From NCBI RefSeq assembly GCF_003946405.1, contig NZ_RHOG01000017.1, positions 1 to 51,668 of the forward strand: a stretch of DNA of 51,668 bases. The letters run 5' to 3'. Position 1 is the first letter of the stretch. The number at the start of each line of letters is the position of its first letter. Made by a program: the position numbers and the translations under genes. This stretch comes from Lacticaseibacillus yichunensis. Lineage in GTDB: Bacteria > Bacillota > Bacilli > Lactobacillales > Lactobacillaceae. Shown here in pieces: positions 36,493 to 46,739 of this stretch. The notes under the pieces were generated by a model. It was not told the DNA's origin and ran no database searches. It was given only the letters and a program-made list of their open reading frames with translations.

Positions 36493-39357
36493 TTATTTTT
36501 TTGCCGTCTCTTCAAGCGCGGCCATCCGTGCCTTGTCCCGGGCCAAGATTGGCGCCAGATACTGCCCCGTATAACTTTCTGGCACAGCTGCGACCTGTTC
36601 TGGGGTCCCCGTTGCGATCACCTGACCACCAGCGTCTCCGCCTTCTGGGCCAAGATCGATCAACCAGTCCGCACACTTGATCACATCAAGGTTATGTTCA
36701 ATGACGAGCACGGTGTTGCCTTCGTCGACCAGGCGCTGAAGAACCTGCAGGAGCTTGCGGATATCGTCCGTGTGCAGCCCCGTCGTCGGCTCATCCAGAA
36801 TGTAAAAATTCTTCCCGGTCGAGATCTTCTGCAGCTCAGACGCGAGCTTCATCCGCTGGGCTTCCCCACCGGACAAGGTCGTCGCGCTTTGACCCATCGT
36901 CACATAACCCAGGCCCACATCGACGATCGTCTGGAGCTTGCGGGCAATCTTTGGAATCGCGCTGAAGAACTGCACAGCCTCGTTGACCGTCATGGCCAGC
37001 ACATCGGCGATATTTTTCCCCTTATAGGTCACTTCCAGGGTCTCCGAGTTGTAGCGGGAGCCATGGCAGACCTCGCAAGGCACATAGACATCCGGCAGAA
37101 AATTCATCTCGATCTTGATGATGCCATCGCCCTTGCAGTTTTCACAGCGGCCACCCTTGGCATTGAAGGAAAACCGGCCGGCCAGGTAACCGCGCAGCTT
37201 GGCTTCATTCGTCTGCGCAAACAACTGGCGAATGTCGTTGAACACCCCGGTATAGGTCGCCGGATTCGACCGCGGTGTGCGGCCGATCGGGCTTTGGTCG
37301 ATGTCGATCAATTTCTCGATATTTTTCCAGCCCAGGAGCTGGTCATACGCGCCTGGCTTGTTCGAGTTGCGGTAGAGTTTTTGCGCCAATGCCCGCTTCA
37401 GAACGGAATTGACCAGCGTCGACTTGCCGGACCCCGAAACGCCAGTGACCAAGATCAGCTCGCCCAGCGGAAAATCGACATCGATATGCTTAAGATTGTG
37501 GTCGGCCGCGCCTTCCACGCGAATCACCTTGCCGTTGCCCTTGCGCCGCGTGGCCGGCACCGGAATGAACTTCTTGCCAGCCAGATACTGGCCGGTCAGG
37601 GACTTGGCGCTGCGCATCACCTGTTTCGGCGTGCCAGCCGCCATGATGCGGCCCCCGTTTTCGCCGGCGCCAGGGCCGACGTCGACCAAATAATCCGCGG
37701 CCATCATCGTGTCCTCGTCATGCTCAACGACGACCAGTGTATTGCCGAGGTCACGCATTTTTTTCAGCGAACGAATCAGGCGGTCATTGTCGCGTTGGTG
37801 CAACCCGATCGACGGCTCATCCAAGATGTACAGCACCCCAGACAAGTTGGAGCCGATCTGCGTGGCCAACCGGATCCGCTGAGCCTCGCCGCCGGACAGG
37901 GTGCCTGCCGAACGCGACAAGGTCAGGTAATCCAGCCCGACATTTTCCAAAAAAGTCAGGCGGTCGACGACTTCCTTGACGATTGGCTTGGCGATAACCG
38001 TTTCGTTTTCAGTCAGCGGAATCTGCTTGAAAAATGGCAGGGCCTGCTTGATTGACAGATCAGAGGCCTCGGCGATGTCGTGACCATCCACCTTGACCGC
38101 CAGCGCCTGCCGGTTAAGGCGCTTGCCATGGCACACCGGGCATTCCAGCGCAGTCATGTACTGGCGCATCTGATCCGAGCCGAATGCGTAATTATTGGAA
38201 TGATACCGGCGTTCGACGTTGTTCATCACGCCTTCGAAGGGGGCGGTGACATCCCGCACATTGCCGAAGTCGCTGTCGCTGTGAAAATGGAACGTGCGCG
38301 TCCCACTGCCGTAGAGAATGACATCCTGTTGCGGCTTGGTCAGGTCCTGGAACGGCTTGTCCATCGGCACCTTGAAGGCCTTGGCCGCCTGCGCGAGCAT
38401 GTTGGGATAATACACTGACGTCGCGGAGCTCCACGGCATGATCGCGCCACCCGCCAGCGTTTTCGTCGGGTCAGGCACGACCAGGTCCAGATCGACCGTC
38501 AGTTTTTGGCCGAGCCCATCACATTCCGGGCATGCGCCAAATGGGGCGTTGAAGGAAAACAGCCGCGGCTCCATGGCCCCGATCGTGAACCCACAGATCG
38601 GGCAGGCAAAATGCTCGGAGAAGATCAGCGGCTCGCCGCCGATCACATCTACCGTGGCATACCCGTCGGACAGGCGCAGCGCCGCCTCAAACGAATCAAA
38701 CAGACGACTGCGCGCATCCCCCTTCACAACGATGCGGTCGATCACGATCTCGATATCATGATTTTTGTTTTTATCCAGTTCAGGGGCCTCTGTGGCGTCG
38801 TAGATGTCGCCATCGACGCGCATACGCACATACCCTTCGCGAATGATCTTCTCAAAAACTTTCTTGTGCGAACCCTTCTTGCGGCGCACGATCGGCGACA
38901 GAATCTGGATGCGCGTCTTGTCAGGCAACTTCTGCACCCGATCGACCATCTGCTCCACCGACTGCGACGTGATCGGCGTGCCATCGTTGGGACAGATTGG
39001 GTGGCCGATACGCGCCCACAACAGGCGCAGGTAGTCGTTGATCTCAGTGACGGTGCCAACCGTTGAGCGTGGATTCTTCGACGTCGTTTTTTGGTCGATG
39101 GAGATCGCCGGCGACAGGCCATCGATCGAATCGACATCCGGCTTGTCCATTTGCCCCAAAAATTGGCGGGCGTAAGCGGACAGGCTTTCGACATACCGCC
39201 GCTGGCCCTCGGCATAGAGGGTATCAAACGCCAGACTGGATTTCCCTGATCCTGAAAGGCCGGTCATCACGACGAGTTTATTTTTTGGAATGGTGAGGTC
39301 GACGTCTTTTAAATTATGCGCCCGCGCCCCGTGAATCACGATCTTGTCACTTGCCAT
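36493..39357 (-). CDS. uvrA: Excinuclease ABC subunit A
   Basis: The damage-sensing ATPase of nucleotide excision repair. The 954-residue protein has two ABC-type ATPase modules ([20 protein letters not shown] near the N terminus, [15 protein letters not shown] in the second half), two signature motifs ([26 protein letters not shown]) and zinc-binding cysteine pairs ([23 protein letters not shown]). I chose the ATG at 39357, two bases after the uvrB stop, with GGAG provided by the uvrB end. It is cotranscribed with uvrB. Confidence 0.98.
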   Translation of the reverse strand: MASDKIVIHGARAHNLKDVDLTIPKNKLVVMTGLSGSGKSSLAFDTLYAEGQRRYVESLSAYARQFLGQMDKPDVDSIDGLSPAISIDQKTTSKNPRSTVGTVTEINDYLRLLWARIGHPICPNDGTPITSQSVEQMVDRVQKLPDKTRIQILSPIVRRKKGSHKKVFEKIIREGYVRMRVDGDIYDATEAPELDKNKNHDIEIVIDRIVVKGDARSRLFDSFEAALRLSDGYATVDVIGGEPLIFSEHFACPICGFTIGAMEPRLFSFNAPFGACPECDGLGQKLTVDLDLVVPDPTKTLAGGAIMPWSSATSVYYPNMLAQAAKAFKVPMDKPFQDLTKPQQDVILYGSGTRTFHFHSDSDFGNVRDVTAPFEGVMNNVERRYHSNNYAFGSDQMRQYMTALECPVCHGKRLNRQALAVKVDGHDIAEASDLSIKQALPFFKQIPLTENETVIAKPIVKEVVDRLTFLENVGLDYLTLSRSAGTLSGGEAQRIRLATQIGSNLSGVLYILDEPSIGLHQRDNDRLIRSLKKMRDLGNTLVVVEHDEDTMMAADYLVDVGPGAGENGGRIMAAGTPKQVMRSAKSLTGQYLAGKKFIPVPATRRKGNGKVIRVEGAADHNLKHIDVDFPLGELILVTGVSGSGKSTLVNSVLKRALAQKLYRNSNKPGAYDQLLGWKNIEKLIDIDQSPIGRTPRSNPATYTGVFNDIRQLFAQTNEAKLRGYLAGRFSFNAKGGRCENCKGDGIIKIEMNFLPDVYVPCEVCHGSRYNSETLEVTYKGKNIADVLAMTVNEAVQFFSAIPKIARKLQTIVDVGLGYVTMGQSATTLSGGEAQRMKLASELQKISTGKNFYILDEPTTGLHTDDIRKLLQVLQRLVDEGNTVLVIEHNLDVIKCADWLIDLGPEGGDAGGQVIATGTPEQVAAVPESYTGQYLAPILARDKARMAALEETAKK

Positions 39358-39358
39358 A

Positions 39359-41371
39359 TTATTTCTCCGCTTCCAGTTCGAGTATCGTATCGCGCAAGGT
39401 CGCCGCCTGCTCAAAGTCGAGCTTCTTAGCGGCCGCTTCCATCTGGCCCTGCAAATTAGTGATCAATTGCTTGCGCTCGGCCTTGCTCAAGTCATGCAAG
39501 TCGACCTCGGCAAAACTGCGCTTGTCATCCGGGTTCTCATTGCCTTCCTTATCAAACGCGGTGATTGCCGCGCGAATCGGCTTGACGATGGTCTTGGGCG
39601 TGATGTGGTGTTTTTCGTTGAACGCCATCTGAATGGTCCGGCGGCGCTGGGTCTCCTTGATCGCCGCATCCATTGAATCGGTGATCTTATCCGCATACAT
39701 GATGACCTTGCCGTGTTCGTTTCGGCTGGCCCGGCCGATCGTCTGAATCAATGAGCGCTCGGCGCGTAAAAAACCTTCCTTGTCCGCATCCAGAATCGCG
39801 ATCAGCGACACTTCCGGAACATCGATGCCTTCCCGCAGTAAATTGATGCCGATCAGCACATCGTATTTGCCAAGGCGCAGGTCACGGATGATCTCGGTCC
39901 GCTCAAGTGTTTTGACATCGGAATGCAGGTATTGCACCTTGATGCCCATGTCCTTGAGATAGTCAGTGAGATCCTCCGCCATTTTTTTCGTCAAGGTGGT
40001 GATGAAGACACGCTCATGTTTTTCAACACGCTCATTGATCTCGGACACCAAGTCATCGATCTGGCCCATGATCGGCCGCACCTCGATCTCCGGATCCAGC
40101 AGCCCGGTCGGCCGAATGATCTGCTCGGCCACATCCTTCTTCGGCACCCGGTCAAGCTCATACGGCCCCGGCGTCGCGGACACATATAGAATCTGATTAA
40201 CATGCTGCTCGAATTCATTCAGCATCAGCGGCCGGTTGTCCAACGCGCTGGGCAACCGGAACCCGTAATCGATGAGCGTCTGCTTTCGCGCGCGGTCCCC
40301 GTTGTACATCGCCCGCACCTGAGGCATGGTCACGTGACTTTCATCGACCATGATCATGAAGTCTTTCGGGAAAAAGTCGAGGAGCGTGAACGGCGGCTCG
40401 CCTGGCTTGCGCCCTTCCATGTGGCGGGAATAGTTCTCGATGCCGTTCGTGTAGCCCATTTCCCGTAGCATCTCGATGTCATACGTCGTGCGCTGCTCAA
40501 GCCGCTGGGCCTCCAGCAACTTATTTTGCGCCCGCAACTCGCCCAGACGCTCCGTCAATTCCGCCGAGATGCCGTCGATCCCCTTGGCCAGCGCGTCATC
40601 GGACGTCATGAAATGCGTGGCCGGGAAAATCGCGACATGATCGCGCACACCGACCACTTCGCCCGTCAACGCATCGACTTCGCTGATTCGATCGATCTCA
40701 TCGCCAAAGAATTCGACCCGGATCGCATGATCATCCCGGCTCGCCGGAAAGATCTCGACGACATCCCCGCGCACACGAAAACGCCCGCGCTGAAAATCGA
40801 TGTCATTGCGGTCAAATTGGTTATCGACCAGCTGCCGCAAAAGCGTGTTCCGGTCGATCTCTTCGCCAGTGCGCAGCGACAGCACATGGTCCGCATATTC
40901 AGTCGGTGACCCCAACCCAAAAATCGACGAGACCGACGCCACCACGATCACATCATTGCGCTCCAGCAAGGCGCTGGTCGCACTGTGCCGAAGCTTATCG
41001 ATCTCATCGTTGATTGCACTGTCTTTTTCAATATAGGTATCGGAGCTTGGAACATAGGCTTCCGGCTGGTAATAATCATAATAGGAAACGAAATATTCCA
41101 CAGCGTTATGCGGGAAAAATTCCTTGAATTCGCCATACAGCTGGCCCGCCAAGGTCTTGTTGTGGGACAAGATCAACGTGGGGCGATTCAGATTGGCGAT
41201 GACATTGCTCATCGTGAAGGTCTTCCCGGTCCCCGTGGCGCCCAGGAGCACCTGTTCTTTTTCCCCGTCCTCAAAGCCCTTTGTCAGCTGAGCGATGGCT
41301 TCCGGCTGATCCCCCGCTGGCCCATAAGGCGAGACCAACTCAAATTTGCGATCCGATTGACGCTCGATCAT
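39359..41371 (-). CDS. uvrB: Excinuclease ABC subunit B
   Basis: The helicase-like subunit that verifies damage and loads UvrC. In 670 residues: Walker [11 protein letters not shown], the DNA-gripping beta-hairpin region [31 protein letters not shown]-like VDESH, helicase motif [12 protein letters not shown], and the C-terminal UVR domain ([22 protein letters not shown]) that contacts UvrC. The ATG at 41371 has GGAGG upstream. A LexA-type box and a terminator-like hairpin precede it. Confidence 0.98.
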   Translation of the reverse strand: MIERQSDRKFELVSPYGPAGDQPEAIAQLTKGFEDGEKEQVLLGATGTGKTFTMSNVIANLNRPTLILSHNKTLAGQLYGEFKEFFPHNAVEYFVSYYDYYQPEAYVPSSDTYIEKDSAINDEIDKLRHSATSALLERNDVIVVASVSSIFGLGSPTEYADHVLSLRTGEEIDRNTLLRQLVDNQFDRNDIDFQRGRFRVRGDVVEIFPASRDDHAIRVEFFGDEIDRISEVDALTGEVVGVRDHVAIFPATHFMTSDDALAKGIDGISAELTERLGELRAQNKLLEAQRLEQRTTYDIEMLREMGYTNGIENYSRHMEGRKPGEPPFTLLDFFPKDFMIMVDESHVTMPQVRAMYNGDRARKQTLIDYGFRLPSALDNRPLMLNEFEQHVNQILYVSATPGPYELDRVPKKDVAEQIIRPTGLLDPEIEVRPIMGQIDDLVSEINERVEKHERVFITTLTKKMAEDLTDYLKDMGIKVQYLHSDVKTLERTEIIRDLRLGKYDVLIGINLLREGIDVPEVSLIAILDADKEGFLRAERSLIQTIGRASRNEHGKVIMYADKITDSMDAAIKETQRRRTIQMAFNEKHHITPKTIVKPIRAAITAFDKEGNENPDDKRSFAEVDLHDLSKAERKQLITNLQGQMEAAAKKLDFEQAATLRDTILELEAEK

Positions 41372-41410
41372 AGGCATTCCTCCAAGATGAGACAATTGAT
41401 AGCCGAACAT

Positions 41411-41436
41411 AAAAAAATTGGAACCGAGATTCCAAC
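41411..41436 (-). terminator. Possible attenuator in the uvrB leader
   Basis: Between the promoter and the uvrB start, minus-strand TTGGAA pairs with TTCCAA around TCTCGG and is followed by T7, the form of a weak intrinsic terminator inside the 5' leader. Confidence 0.55.
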
Positions 41437-41449
41437 TTTTGCTGCACTT

Positions 41450-41455
41450 ATTATA
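41450..41455 (-). promoter_or_regulatory. -10 box of uvrBA (extended)
   Basis: TATAAT preceded by TGC on the minus strand makes an extended -10; the -35 position (TAGCGA) is poor. Confidence 0.7.
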
Positions 41456-41461
41456 GCATAG

Positions 41462-41475
41462 CGAACATACTTTCG
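41462..41475. promoter_or_regulatory. LexA/DinR (SOS) box
   Basis: CGAACATACTTTCG matches the Gram-positive SOS consensus CGAACRNRYGTTYG at all but one position. It lies between the -10 and -35 positions of the uvrBA promoter, as expected for a repressor site. Confidence 0.8.
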
Positions 41476-41478
41476 CTA

Positions 41479-41893
41479 GGGTGTGAAGCGCGGCGTTTTG
41501 GGCCGTGCAGCTAGGTCCATTAGGCGCATGAGGCGCTCTTTGCCTCGTGCGACTGATGGCCTAGATGTCTCGGCCCTGCCGCGCGAAACCCAACTAGGGT
41601 GTGAAGGCTCGCGGGATGGCGGGGCAGCTAACTTGGCTCGGGAGCTTGAGGCGCACTTCGCCTTGAGTGCACGAGACAGTTAGATGTCCCCGCCATGCGA
41701 GCCGGAACCCAACTACAGTGTGAAGGCTCGCGGGATGGCGGGGCTGCTAACTTGGCTCGGGTGCTTGAGGCGCACTTCGCCTCGAGTGCACGAGACAGTT
41801 AGATGTCCCCCGCCATGCGAGCCGGAACCCAACTACAGTGTGAAGGCTCGCGGGATGGCGGGGCAGCTAGGTCCATTAGGCGCATGAGGCGGC
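41479..41893. repeat. Tandem long hairpin repeats, locus B (three full copies and one partial)
   Basis: Copies begin at the motif GTGTGAAG at 41481, 41599, 41718 and 41838 (periods 118, 119, 120). Each full copy folds on itself: in copy 1 GCGCGGC pairs with GCCGCGC; in copies 2 and 3 GGCTCGC pairs with GCGAGCC, followed by ATGGCGGGG with CCCCGCCAT and CTAACT with AGTTAG. All end in ACCCAACTA. Copy 4 is cut off by the stop codon of the HD-domain gene and combines the start of copies 2/3 with the middle of copy 1. Confidence 0.88.
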
Positions 41894-42535
41894 TTATGCC
41901 TGCTCCTTGACCATGATGGCGCGAGTCAATTTTGTCAACATGTCCCTGTCCGCGAATTCTTCGTTCAACATGTCCGGCAAGATCTCGTCCAGGAAGTAGC
42001 GGACGGATGGCCGAGCGTCAAAGGACATGATCACGGCCAGGCTTTCCGTATAGATGTTCACGAAGACGCGCTCCGGATTGCCCTTTTCGATCTCGCCAAA
42101 TGATTCGTAAAGCAGATCGACTTTATCGGAGATGCTCAGAATCTGGCCCTCCAGTGTGTCGTCCTTGCCTTCCCCCAAACGGCGCCGGTAAACAGCTTGA
42201 TAGTCGGCCGGAATCTCATTTTGGATAAAGTTTTCCGTCATTGACTCCTCGACATCTGCCAACATCGCCCGCAGCGCCGGCGTCGCGTATTTGACCGGCG
42301 TTTTGATGTCGCCGATGAAGCGCTCCGTGTAATCATGGTTCAACGCTTTTTCATAGAGCCGCTGCCAATTGACCGTGTTGCCGGCGTGTTCCTCAATGTC
42401 CCCGAGCAGCTGGGCGATCTCTGCCACCTTGAAACTATGCGCGGCAACGCTGTGTTCCGCGTACTTGAAAAATCCCGGTGCGCGCCGCAATGTTTCCAAA
42501 TTATTCAAACCCTGGATGAACTGGTGCATGCCCAT
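41894..42535 (-). CDS. HD-domain phosphohydrolase (YfbR-like)
   Basis: A 213-residue metal-dependent phosphohydrolase of the HD superfamily. The metal-binding residues appear as EHSVAAHSFKVAE (first His), ALNHDYTERFIGD (His-Asp) and SDKVDLLYE (last Asp), as in the YfbR 5'-deoxynucleotidase group. A role in nucleotide clean-up is likely but the substrate is not shown. Two ATGs two codons apart are possible; I chose 42535, ten bases after AGGAGGG. Its stop codon abuts the hairpin array. Confidence 0.83.
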   Translation of the reverse strand: MGMHQFIQGLNNLETLRRAPGFFKYAEHSVAAHSFKVAEIAQLLGDIEEHAGNTVNWQRLYEKALNHDYTERFIGDIKTPVKYATPALRAMLADVEESMTENFIQNEIPADYQAVYRRRLGEGKDDTLEGQILSISDKVDLLYESFGEIEKGNPERVFVNIYTESLAVIMSFDARPSVRYFLDEILPDMLNEEFADRDMLTKLTRAIMVKEQA

Positions 42536-42628
42536 GAGCAAAGACCCTCCTATTTTGTGTGAGTGTAAAAATTTTTCCAATCGTACCACGCAGACCGGCG
42601 TGGGGCAAGGCCAAGCGCCTGCCAGCTG

Positions 42629-42667
42629 CAAAAAAACGGCCGACCACCGAATGATGGCAAGCCGTTC
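42629..42667 (-). terminator. Terminator of the phosphoglucomutase gene
   Basis: AACGGC and GCCGTT form the base of an imperfect stem followed by T7 on the minus strand, 9 bases after the stop. Confidence 0.75.
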
Positions 42668-42675
42668 TCACAAAA

Positions 42676-44403
42676 TTATGCTTCCGTTCGAAACGCGGTC
42701 AGCGCCGCTTCAAACGCATCGAGTTTCTTCGCAGCGTCATCCTTACTGCCGGCGCTGGTGCCAACATAGAACTTCACCTTTGGCTCGGTGCCAGAGGGGC
42801 GAATCGCGATCCAGGTGCCGTCGTCGAGGATGTATTTCAGCACATCGCTGACCGGCATATCGATCGCCGTGGTTGACCCATCCGCCTTGGTGATCTGTTG
42901 GGCCTTGTAGTCCTCAACCGACGCCACCTTGACCCCGGCGAAGTCACTTGGCCGGTGCTCGCGGAACTTGGTCATGAGCGCCGCCATTTCTTTGGCCCCA
43001 TCGACGCCTTCAAAATCGACACCGACCGTCTTTTCGGCAAAATGGCCGTACTTGTTGTACAGCGCCTGAATGCCATCCCACAAGGTCAGGCCTTCGCGCT
43101 TGTAGGAAGCCGCGACTTCCGCCAACAACAAGGTCGATTGAATCGCATCCTTATCGCGCACGAAAGGCTTGATGAGGTAGCCATAGCTCTCCTCGAAGCC
43201 AAACAGAAATTCGTGCTCGCCGGTCTCCTCGAAATGCTTGATCTGATCGCCGATGAACTTGAAGCCAGTCTCCACATTGATCATCGTCACGCCATAATCC
43301 TTGGCGATCGCCGTGGCGAGCTCCGTGGACACGATCGACTTGACCACTGCCCCATTTTTCGGCAAGGTCCCGGCCATCTTACGCGCCTGCAAAATATATT
43401 GCAGCATAAGCGACGCGATCTGGTTGCCCGTCAAAAGCTGGTAGCCTTCCCCGGTCCAAACAGCGGTACCAAGGCGGTCGGCATCGGGATCGGTGGCGAT
43501 CAGGACATCCGCGTGACTGGCCTTGCCCATCTCGATCGCAAGGTCAAAGGTCTGGGCAAATTCCGGATTGGGAAAAGGCGTGGTCGGAAATTCTGGATCG
43601 GCGATGGCCTGCTTCAACACCAGCTCATATTTTTCAAAGCCGGCGTTGCGCAGCACCATTTGCGCCGGAATGCGGCCGGTGCCATGAAGCGGCGAATAGA
43701 TCAGGCTCATGTCCTTGCCGATCGTGTGAATCAGATCGGGGTCGATGGTGACCGTGGCGACAGCCTGATAGTAAGGCTGATCGACATCCTCGCCGATCAG
43801 CGTCTCCAGCTGCTGGTCGCGCAGCGCGTGCTCAGCGACCACCTTGATTGCAAACACATCATCCACCGAGCGCACATAGTCAGTGATGCGGTCGGATTCA
43901 TCCGGCGGCATCTGGCCCCCATCCGGCCCATAGATCTTGTAGCCGTTATATTGCTTCGGGTTATGGCTGGCGGTGATCATGATGCCGGCGTAAGTCTTCA
44001 GGTACCGCACGGCAAACGACAGCTCCGGCGTCGGGCGCAAACTGTCGAAAACAAAACTCTTAATGCCATGCGCGCCCAGCACCCCAGCCGCCTGATGGGC
44101 AAAATTCTCACTTTCATAGCGCGAATCAAAACTGATCGCGACCCCAGCCGCTTTTTGCTCGGCCGGCAGCGTGTCCATGAACCGTGCGAGGCCTTCCGTC
44201 GCTTGGCGCACCGTATAGATGTTCATGCGGCCGATACCGGCGCCGATGATGCCGCGCATGCCGGCGGTCCCAAACGCCATCGGGGCGGCGAAAGCTTCTT
44301 CCTTCGTCTCCTCATCAGTCGCCATTGCGGCCAGTTCCTGTTTCAGTTCAGGAATCAGCGTTGGCTCATCCGCCCACCGCTGATAATTTTCTTGATATCC
44401 CAT
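42676..44403 (-). CDS. pgm: Phosphoglucomutase (alpha-D-phosphohexomutase family)
   Basis: Interconverts glucose-1-phosphate and glucose-6-phosphate, linking glycolysis with UDP-glucose and cell-wall polymer synthesis. The 575-residue length is that of the PgcA-type enzyme of Firmicutes. The active-site serine is in MITASHNPKQYNGYK, the metal-binding loop in ATDPDADRLG, the sugar-binding loop in FGFEESYGYLI, and the phosphate-binding loop in RPSGTEPKVKFY. It is a single gene with its own terminator. Confidence 0.93.
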   Translation of the reverse strand: MGYQENYQRWADEPTLIPELKQELAAMATDEETKEEAFAAPMAFGTAGMRGIIGAGIGRMNIYTVRQATEGLARFMDTLPAEQKAAGVAISFDSRYESENFAHQAAGVLGAHGIKSFVFDSLRPTPELSFAVRYLKTYAGIMITASHNPKQYNGYKIYGPDGGQMPPDESDRITDYVRSVDDVFAIKVVAEHALRDQQLETLIGEDVDQPYYQAVATVTIDPDLIHTIGKDMSLIYSPLHGTGRIPAQMVLRNAGFEKYELVLKQAIADPEFPTTPFPNPEFAQTFDLAIEMGKASHADVLIATDPDADRLGTAVWTGEGYQLLTGNQIASLMLQYILQARKMAGTLPKNGAVVKSIVSTELATAIAKDYGVTMINVETGFKFIGDQIKHFEETGEHEFLFGFEESYGYLIKPFVRDKDAIQSTLLLAEVAASYKREGLTLWDGIQALYNKYGHFAEKTVGVDFEGVDGAKEMAALMTKFREHRPSDFAGVKVASVEDYKAQQITKADGSTTAIDMPVSDVLKYILDDGTWIAIRPSGTEPKVKFYVGTSAGSKDDAAKKLDAFEAALTAFRTEA

Positions 44404-44554
44404 TCAGCTCAGCTCCTCAAATTTGATCGTCGATTCATCTGTCTTCATTGTACACGCGTTTTGCCGGATGCAAAGAAAATCGACTCAAACAGTGCCGTTT
44501 CTATGATAGCAGTTTCACGGCTCAAGGAAATACGCCAAATGCCGATTTTGAGGG

Positions 44555-44585
44555 CAAAAAAAGAAGCCAGCCGCAACTGACTTCC
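44555..44585 (-). terminator. trxB terminator
   Basis: GAAGTCAG pairs with CTGGCTTC around a six-base loop and is followed by T7 on the minus strand. Confidence 0.85.
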
Positions 44586-44592
44586 CACGTTC

Positions 44593-45540
44593 TTACGCAT
44601 TCACAGACAAACTGTCATCCTGCAAACTCTGAATGTAGTCAAAAACGCCCTGGCCGGCCAAGCCACCTTCGCCGACCGCCGTGGTGATCTGGCGTAGCGT
44701 CTTTTGGCGCACATCCCCGATGGCAAAAATGCCAGGAACGCTGGTGTGCATGCCTTCGTCGGTCGGAATCCAACCATTTTCATCCAAGATGCCGAGGCCG
44801 TCAAAGCCCTCGGTGAGTGGTGTGATGCCAACATAGATGAAGGCCCCAGAGGCTGGAACGACCTTTTCCTCACCGGTGACCTTATCCTTGTAGCGCACGC
44901 CGGTGACCTTGTTCTCGTCGCCTTCGACTGCCTCGACCTGCGCATTCCACACAAAGTCGATCTTATCGTTGGCAAAGGCGCGCTGCTGCAAGATCTTTTG
45001 GGCACGCAGCTGGTCGCGCCGGTGAATGATCGTCACCTTCGAGGCCAGCTGCGCCAGGTAGGTGCCTTCTTCGATCGCCGAATCACCGCCGCCGATCACG
45101 GCCACTTCCCGGTTCTTGAAGAACGCGCCATCGCAGACCGCGCAGTAGGATACACCGCGGCCGCCATAGTCTTCCTCGCCGGGAATCCCAAGCTTCCGGT
45201 GCTCAGCGCCAGTCGCGATGACCACCGCCTTGGCCCGATAAGTATCCTCATCCGTGGTGACGACCTTGGTGGTGCCGTCGAGCGTGATGCTGGTCACATT
45301 GCCGTACGCGTACTCGGCGCCGAACTGGGTGGCCCCATCATACATTTTCTGGCCAAGTTCTGGGCCAAGAATCGACTTGAACCCCGGGTAATTTTCGATG
45401 GCGGCGGTGTTGTTCATCTGGCCGCCATAAATGCCGCGGTCCAGCATCAAAACAGAGAGGTTCGAGCGGGACGCATAAAGCGCCGCCGTCATCCCACCAG
45501 GGCCGGCACCGATCACGATCACATCATATTCTTTCGCCAT
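44593..45540 (-). CDS. trxB: Thioredoxin reductase
   Basis: NADPH-dependent flavoenzyme that keeps thioredoxin reduced. The 315-residue protein has the FAD motif GAGPGGMTAALYASR, the redox-active pair in CAVCDG, the NADPH motif GGGDSAIEEG and the C-terminal FAD-binding GIFAIGDVRQKTLRQ. GGAGATCC precedes the ATG. It appears to have its own promoter and terminator. Confidence 0.97.
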   Translation of the reverse strand: MAKEYDVIVIGAGPGGMTAALYASRSNLSVLMLDRGIYGGQMNNTAAIENYPGFKSILGPELGQKMYDGATQFGAEYAYGNVTSITLDGTTKVVTTDEDTYRAKAVVIATGAEHRKLGIPGEEDYGGRGVSYCAVCDGAFFKNREVAVIGGGDSAIEEGTYLAQLASKVTIIHRRDQLRAQKILQQRAFANDKIDFVWNAQVEAVEGDENKVTGVRYKDKVTGEEKVVPASGAFIYVGITPLTEGFDGLGILDENGWIPTDEGMHTSVPGIFAIGDVRQKTLRQITTAVGEGGLAGQGVFDYIQSLQDDSLSVNA

Positions 45541-45591
45541 ACACGGATCTCCTTTGCCTCATGCTTACTTAATGTAAGTTGTCTACAATCT

Positions 45592-45619
45592 AGTCTACCA
45601 GCTCTTGGCCAAATGTCAA
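45592..45619 (-). promoter_or_regulatory. trxB promoter
   Basis: On the minus strand a consensus TTGACA (45614-45619) and TAGACT (45592-45597) are 16 bases apart, about 50 bases before the trxB ATG. Confidence 0.7.
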
Positions 45620-45638
45620 CTGCCGATGCCGGCTTCTG

Positions 45639-45677
45639 GAAAAAAACGGGAACGCAGGCCGCGACCTGAGCTCCCCC
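45639..45677 (-). terminator. Terminator after gpsA
   Basis: GGGAGCTCAGG pairs imperfectly with CCTGCGTTCCC and is followed by a T run on the minus strand, ending the hprK-lgt-gpsA transcript. Confidence 0.75.
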
Positions 45678-45703
45678 CCATTTTTTTCTCAACGCACCCG
45701 GCG

Positions 45704-46729
45704 CTAGCCCTGAAAATCAAACTCAGGCTTGCCTTCACGGCCCATCAGATCCGCGATCACTTCTTTGATTGGCGCATCCTGGTAAAGCACCTGGTAGATC
45801 GCCTCAGAGATCGGCATCTCGACGCCGACTTCGCTGGCCAGTTCATGGGCGACTTTGGCAGTGGAATATCCTTCCACGACCATCCCCATGTTGGCCAGCA
45901 CATCATCGATCTTCGCGCCTTGGCCCAGCTGGTCGCCAGCCCGCCAATTGCGGCTGTGAACGCTGGTGCAGGTCACGATCAGATCGCCCACACCGGACAG
46001 CCCGATGAAGGTCAACGGCTCCGCGCCGAACACGACGCCCAACCGCGTGATCTCGGCGAGGCCGCGCGTCATCAACGCCGCCTTGGTGTTATCACCGTAG
46101 CCGAGACCATGCAGCGCTCCGGCGCCGATCGCGATCACATTTTTCAGCGCCGCGCCAAGCTCAACGCCAATGACATCGGTGTTGGTGTACAGCCGGAAAT
46201 ATTGATTCATGAAGATTGCCTGCACGGCTTTGGCGCATTCCACACTGACAGAGGCAGCCGTCAAGGTCGTGATGTCTCCCGCCGCCACATCCTCGGCGTG
46301 ACTTGGTCCGGAAATGACGACGATGCCACGAATCAGGTCATCAGGCAAGACTTCAGTGAGGACCTCGGAGATGCGTTTCTTCGAGCCTTTTTCCAGGCCC
46401 TTTGCCGCATGGATGATGATCGGCTTGACGGACCGCTCAGCCAACAATGGCAGGACCTGCGTGGCAACCGAACGAATCGCATTTGTTGGCACGACGAACA
46501 AGATCGCGTCGACATCTTTCAGAGACGCTTCAAGGTCGGTACTTGCGTGAAGGGCCTCATGCAGATGAAAGCCCGGCAGGTAATGCTCATTCGTGTGCTG
46601 GTCATTGATTTCTGGCAGCTGTGCGGGATCATGCGTCCACAAGCGGACATCATGCCCATTTTCCACCAGTAAGTTGGCTAAGACGGTGCCCCAAGAGCCG
46701 GCGCCGAGTACCGCGATTCGTTTTCCCAA
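45704..46729 (-). CDS. gpsA: Glycerol-3-phosphate dehydrogenase [NAD(P)+]
   Basis: Makes glycerol-3-phosphate for phospholipid and teichoic acid synthesis. The 341-residue protein starts with the Rossmann motif VLGAGSWGTVLA, has SGPSHAEDVAAGDIT, the catalytic lysine in LGAALKNVIAIGAG, and SGVGDLIVTCTS with SRNWRAGDQLGQG toward the C terminus. It is ten bases after lgt in the hprK-lgt-gpsA operon; Lgt also uses a glycerophospholipid, so membrane lipid metabolism is a shared theme. Confidence 0.97.
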   Translation of the reverse strand: MGKRIAVLGAGSWGTVLANLLVENGHDVRLWTHDPAQLPEINDQHTNEHYLPGFHLHEALHASTDLEASLKDVDAILFVVPTNAIRSVATQVLPLLAERSVKPIIIHAAKGLEKGSKKRISEVLTEVLPDDLIRGIVVISGPSHAEDVAAGDITTLTAASVSVECAKAVQAIFMNQYFRLYTNTDVIGVELGAALKNVIAIGAGALHGLGYGDNTKAALMTRGLAEITRLGVVFGAEPLTFIGLSGVGDLIVTCTSVHSRNWRAGDQLGQGAKIDDVLANMGMVVEGYSTAKVAHELASEVGVEMPISEAIYQVLYQDAPIKEVIADLMGREGKPEFDFQG

Positions 46730-46739
46730 AAGATCACTC

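Noticed and set aside
41479-41893. CRISPR array
   Set aside because: Repeats of about 119 bases are contiguous, self-complementary over their whole length and have no unique spacers or cas genes nearby.
42898-44580. Plus-strand frame of 560 codons opposite pgm
   Set aside because: Antisense shadow of the phosphoglucomutase gene with no translation signals or recognisable motifs.
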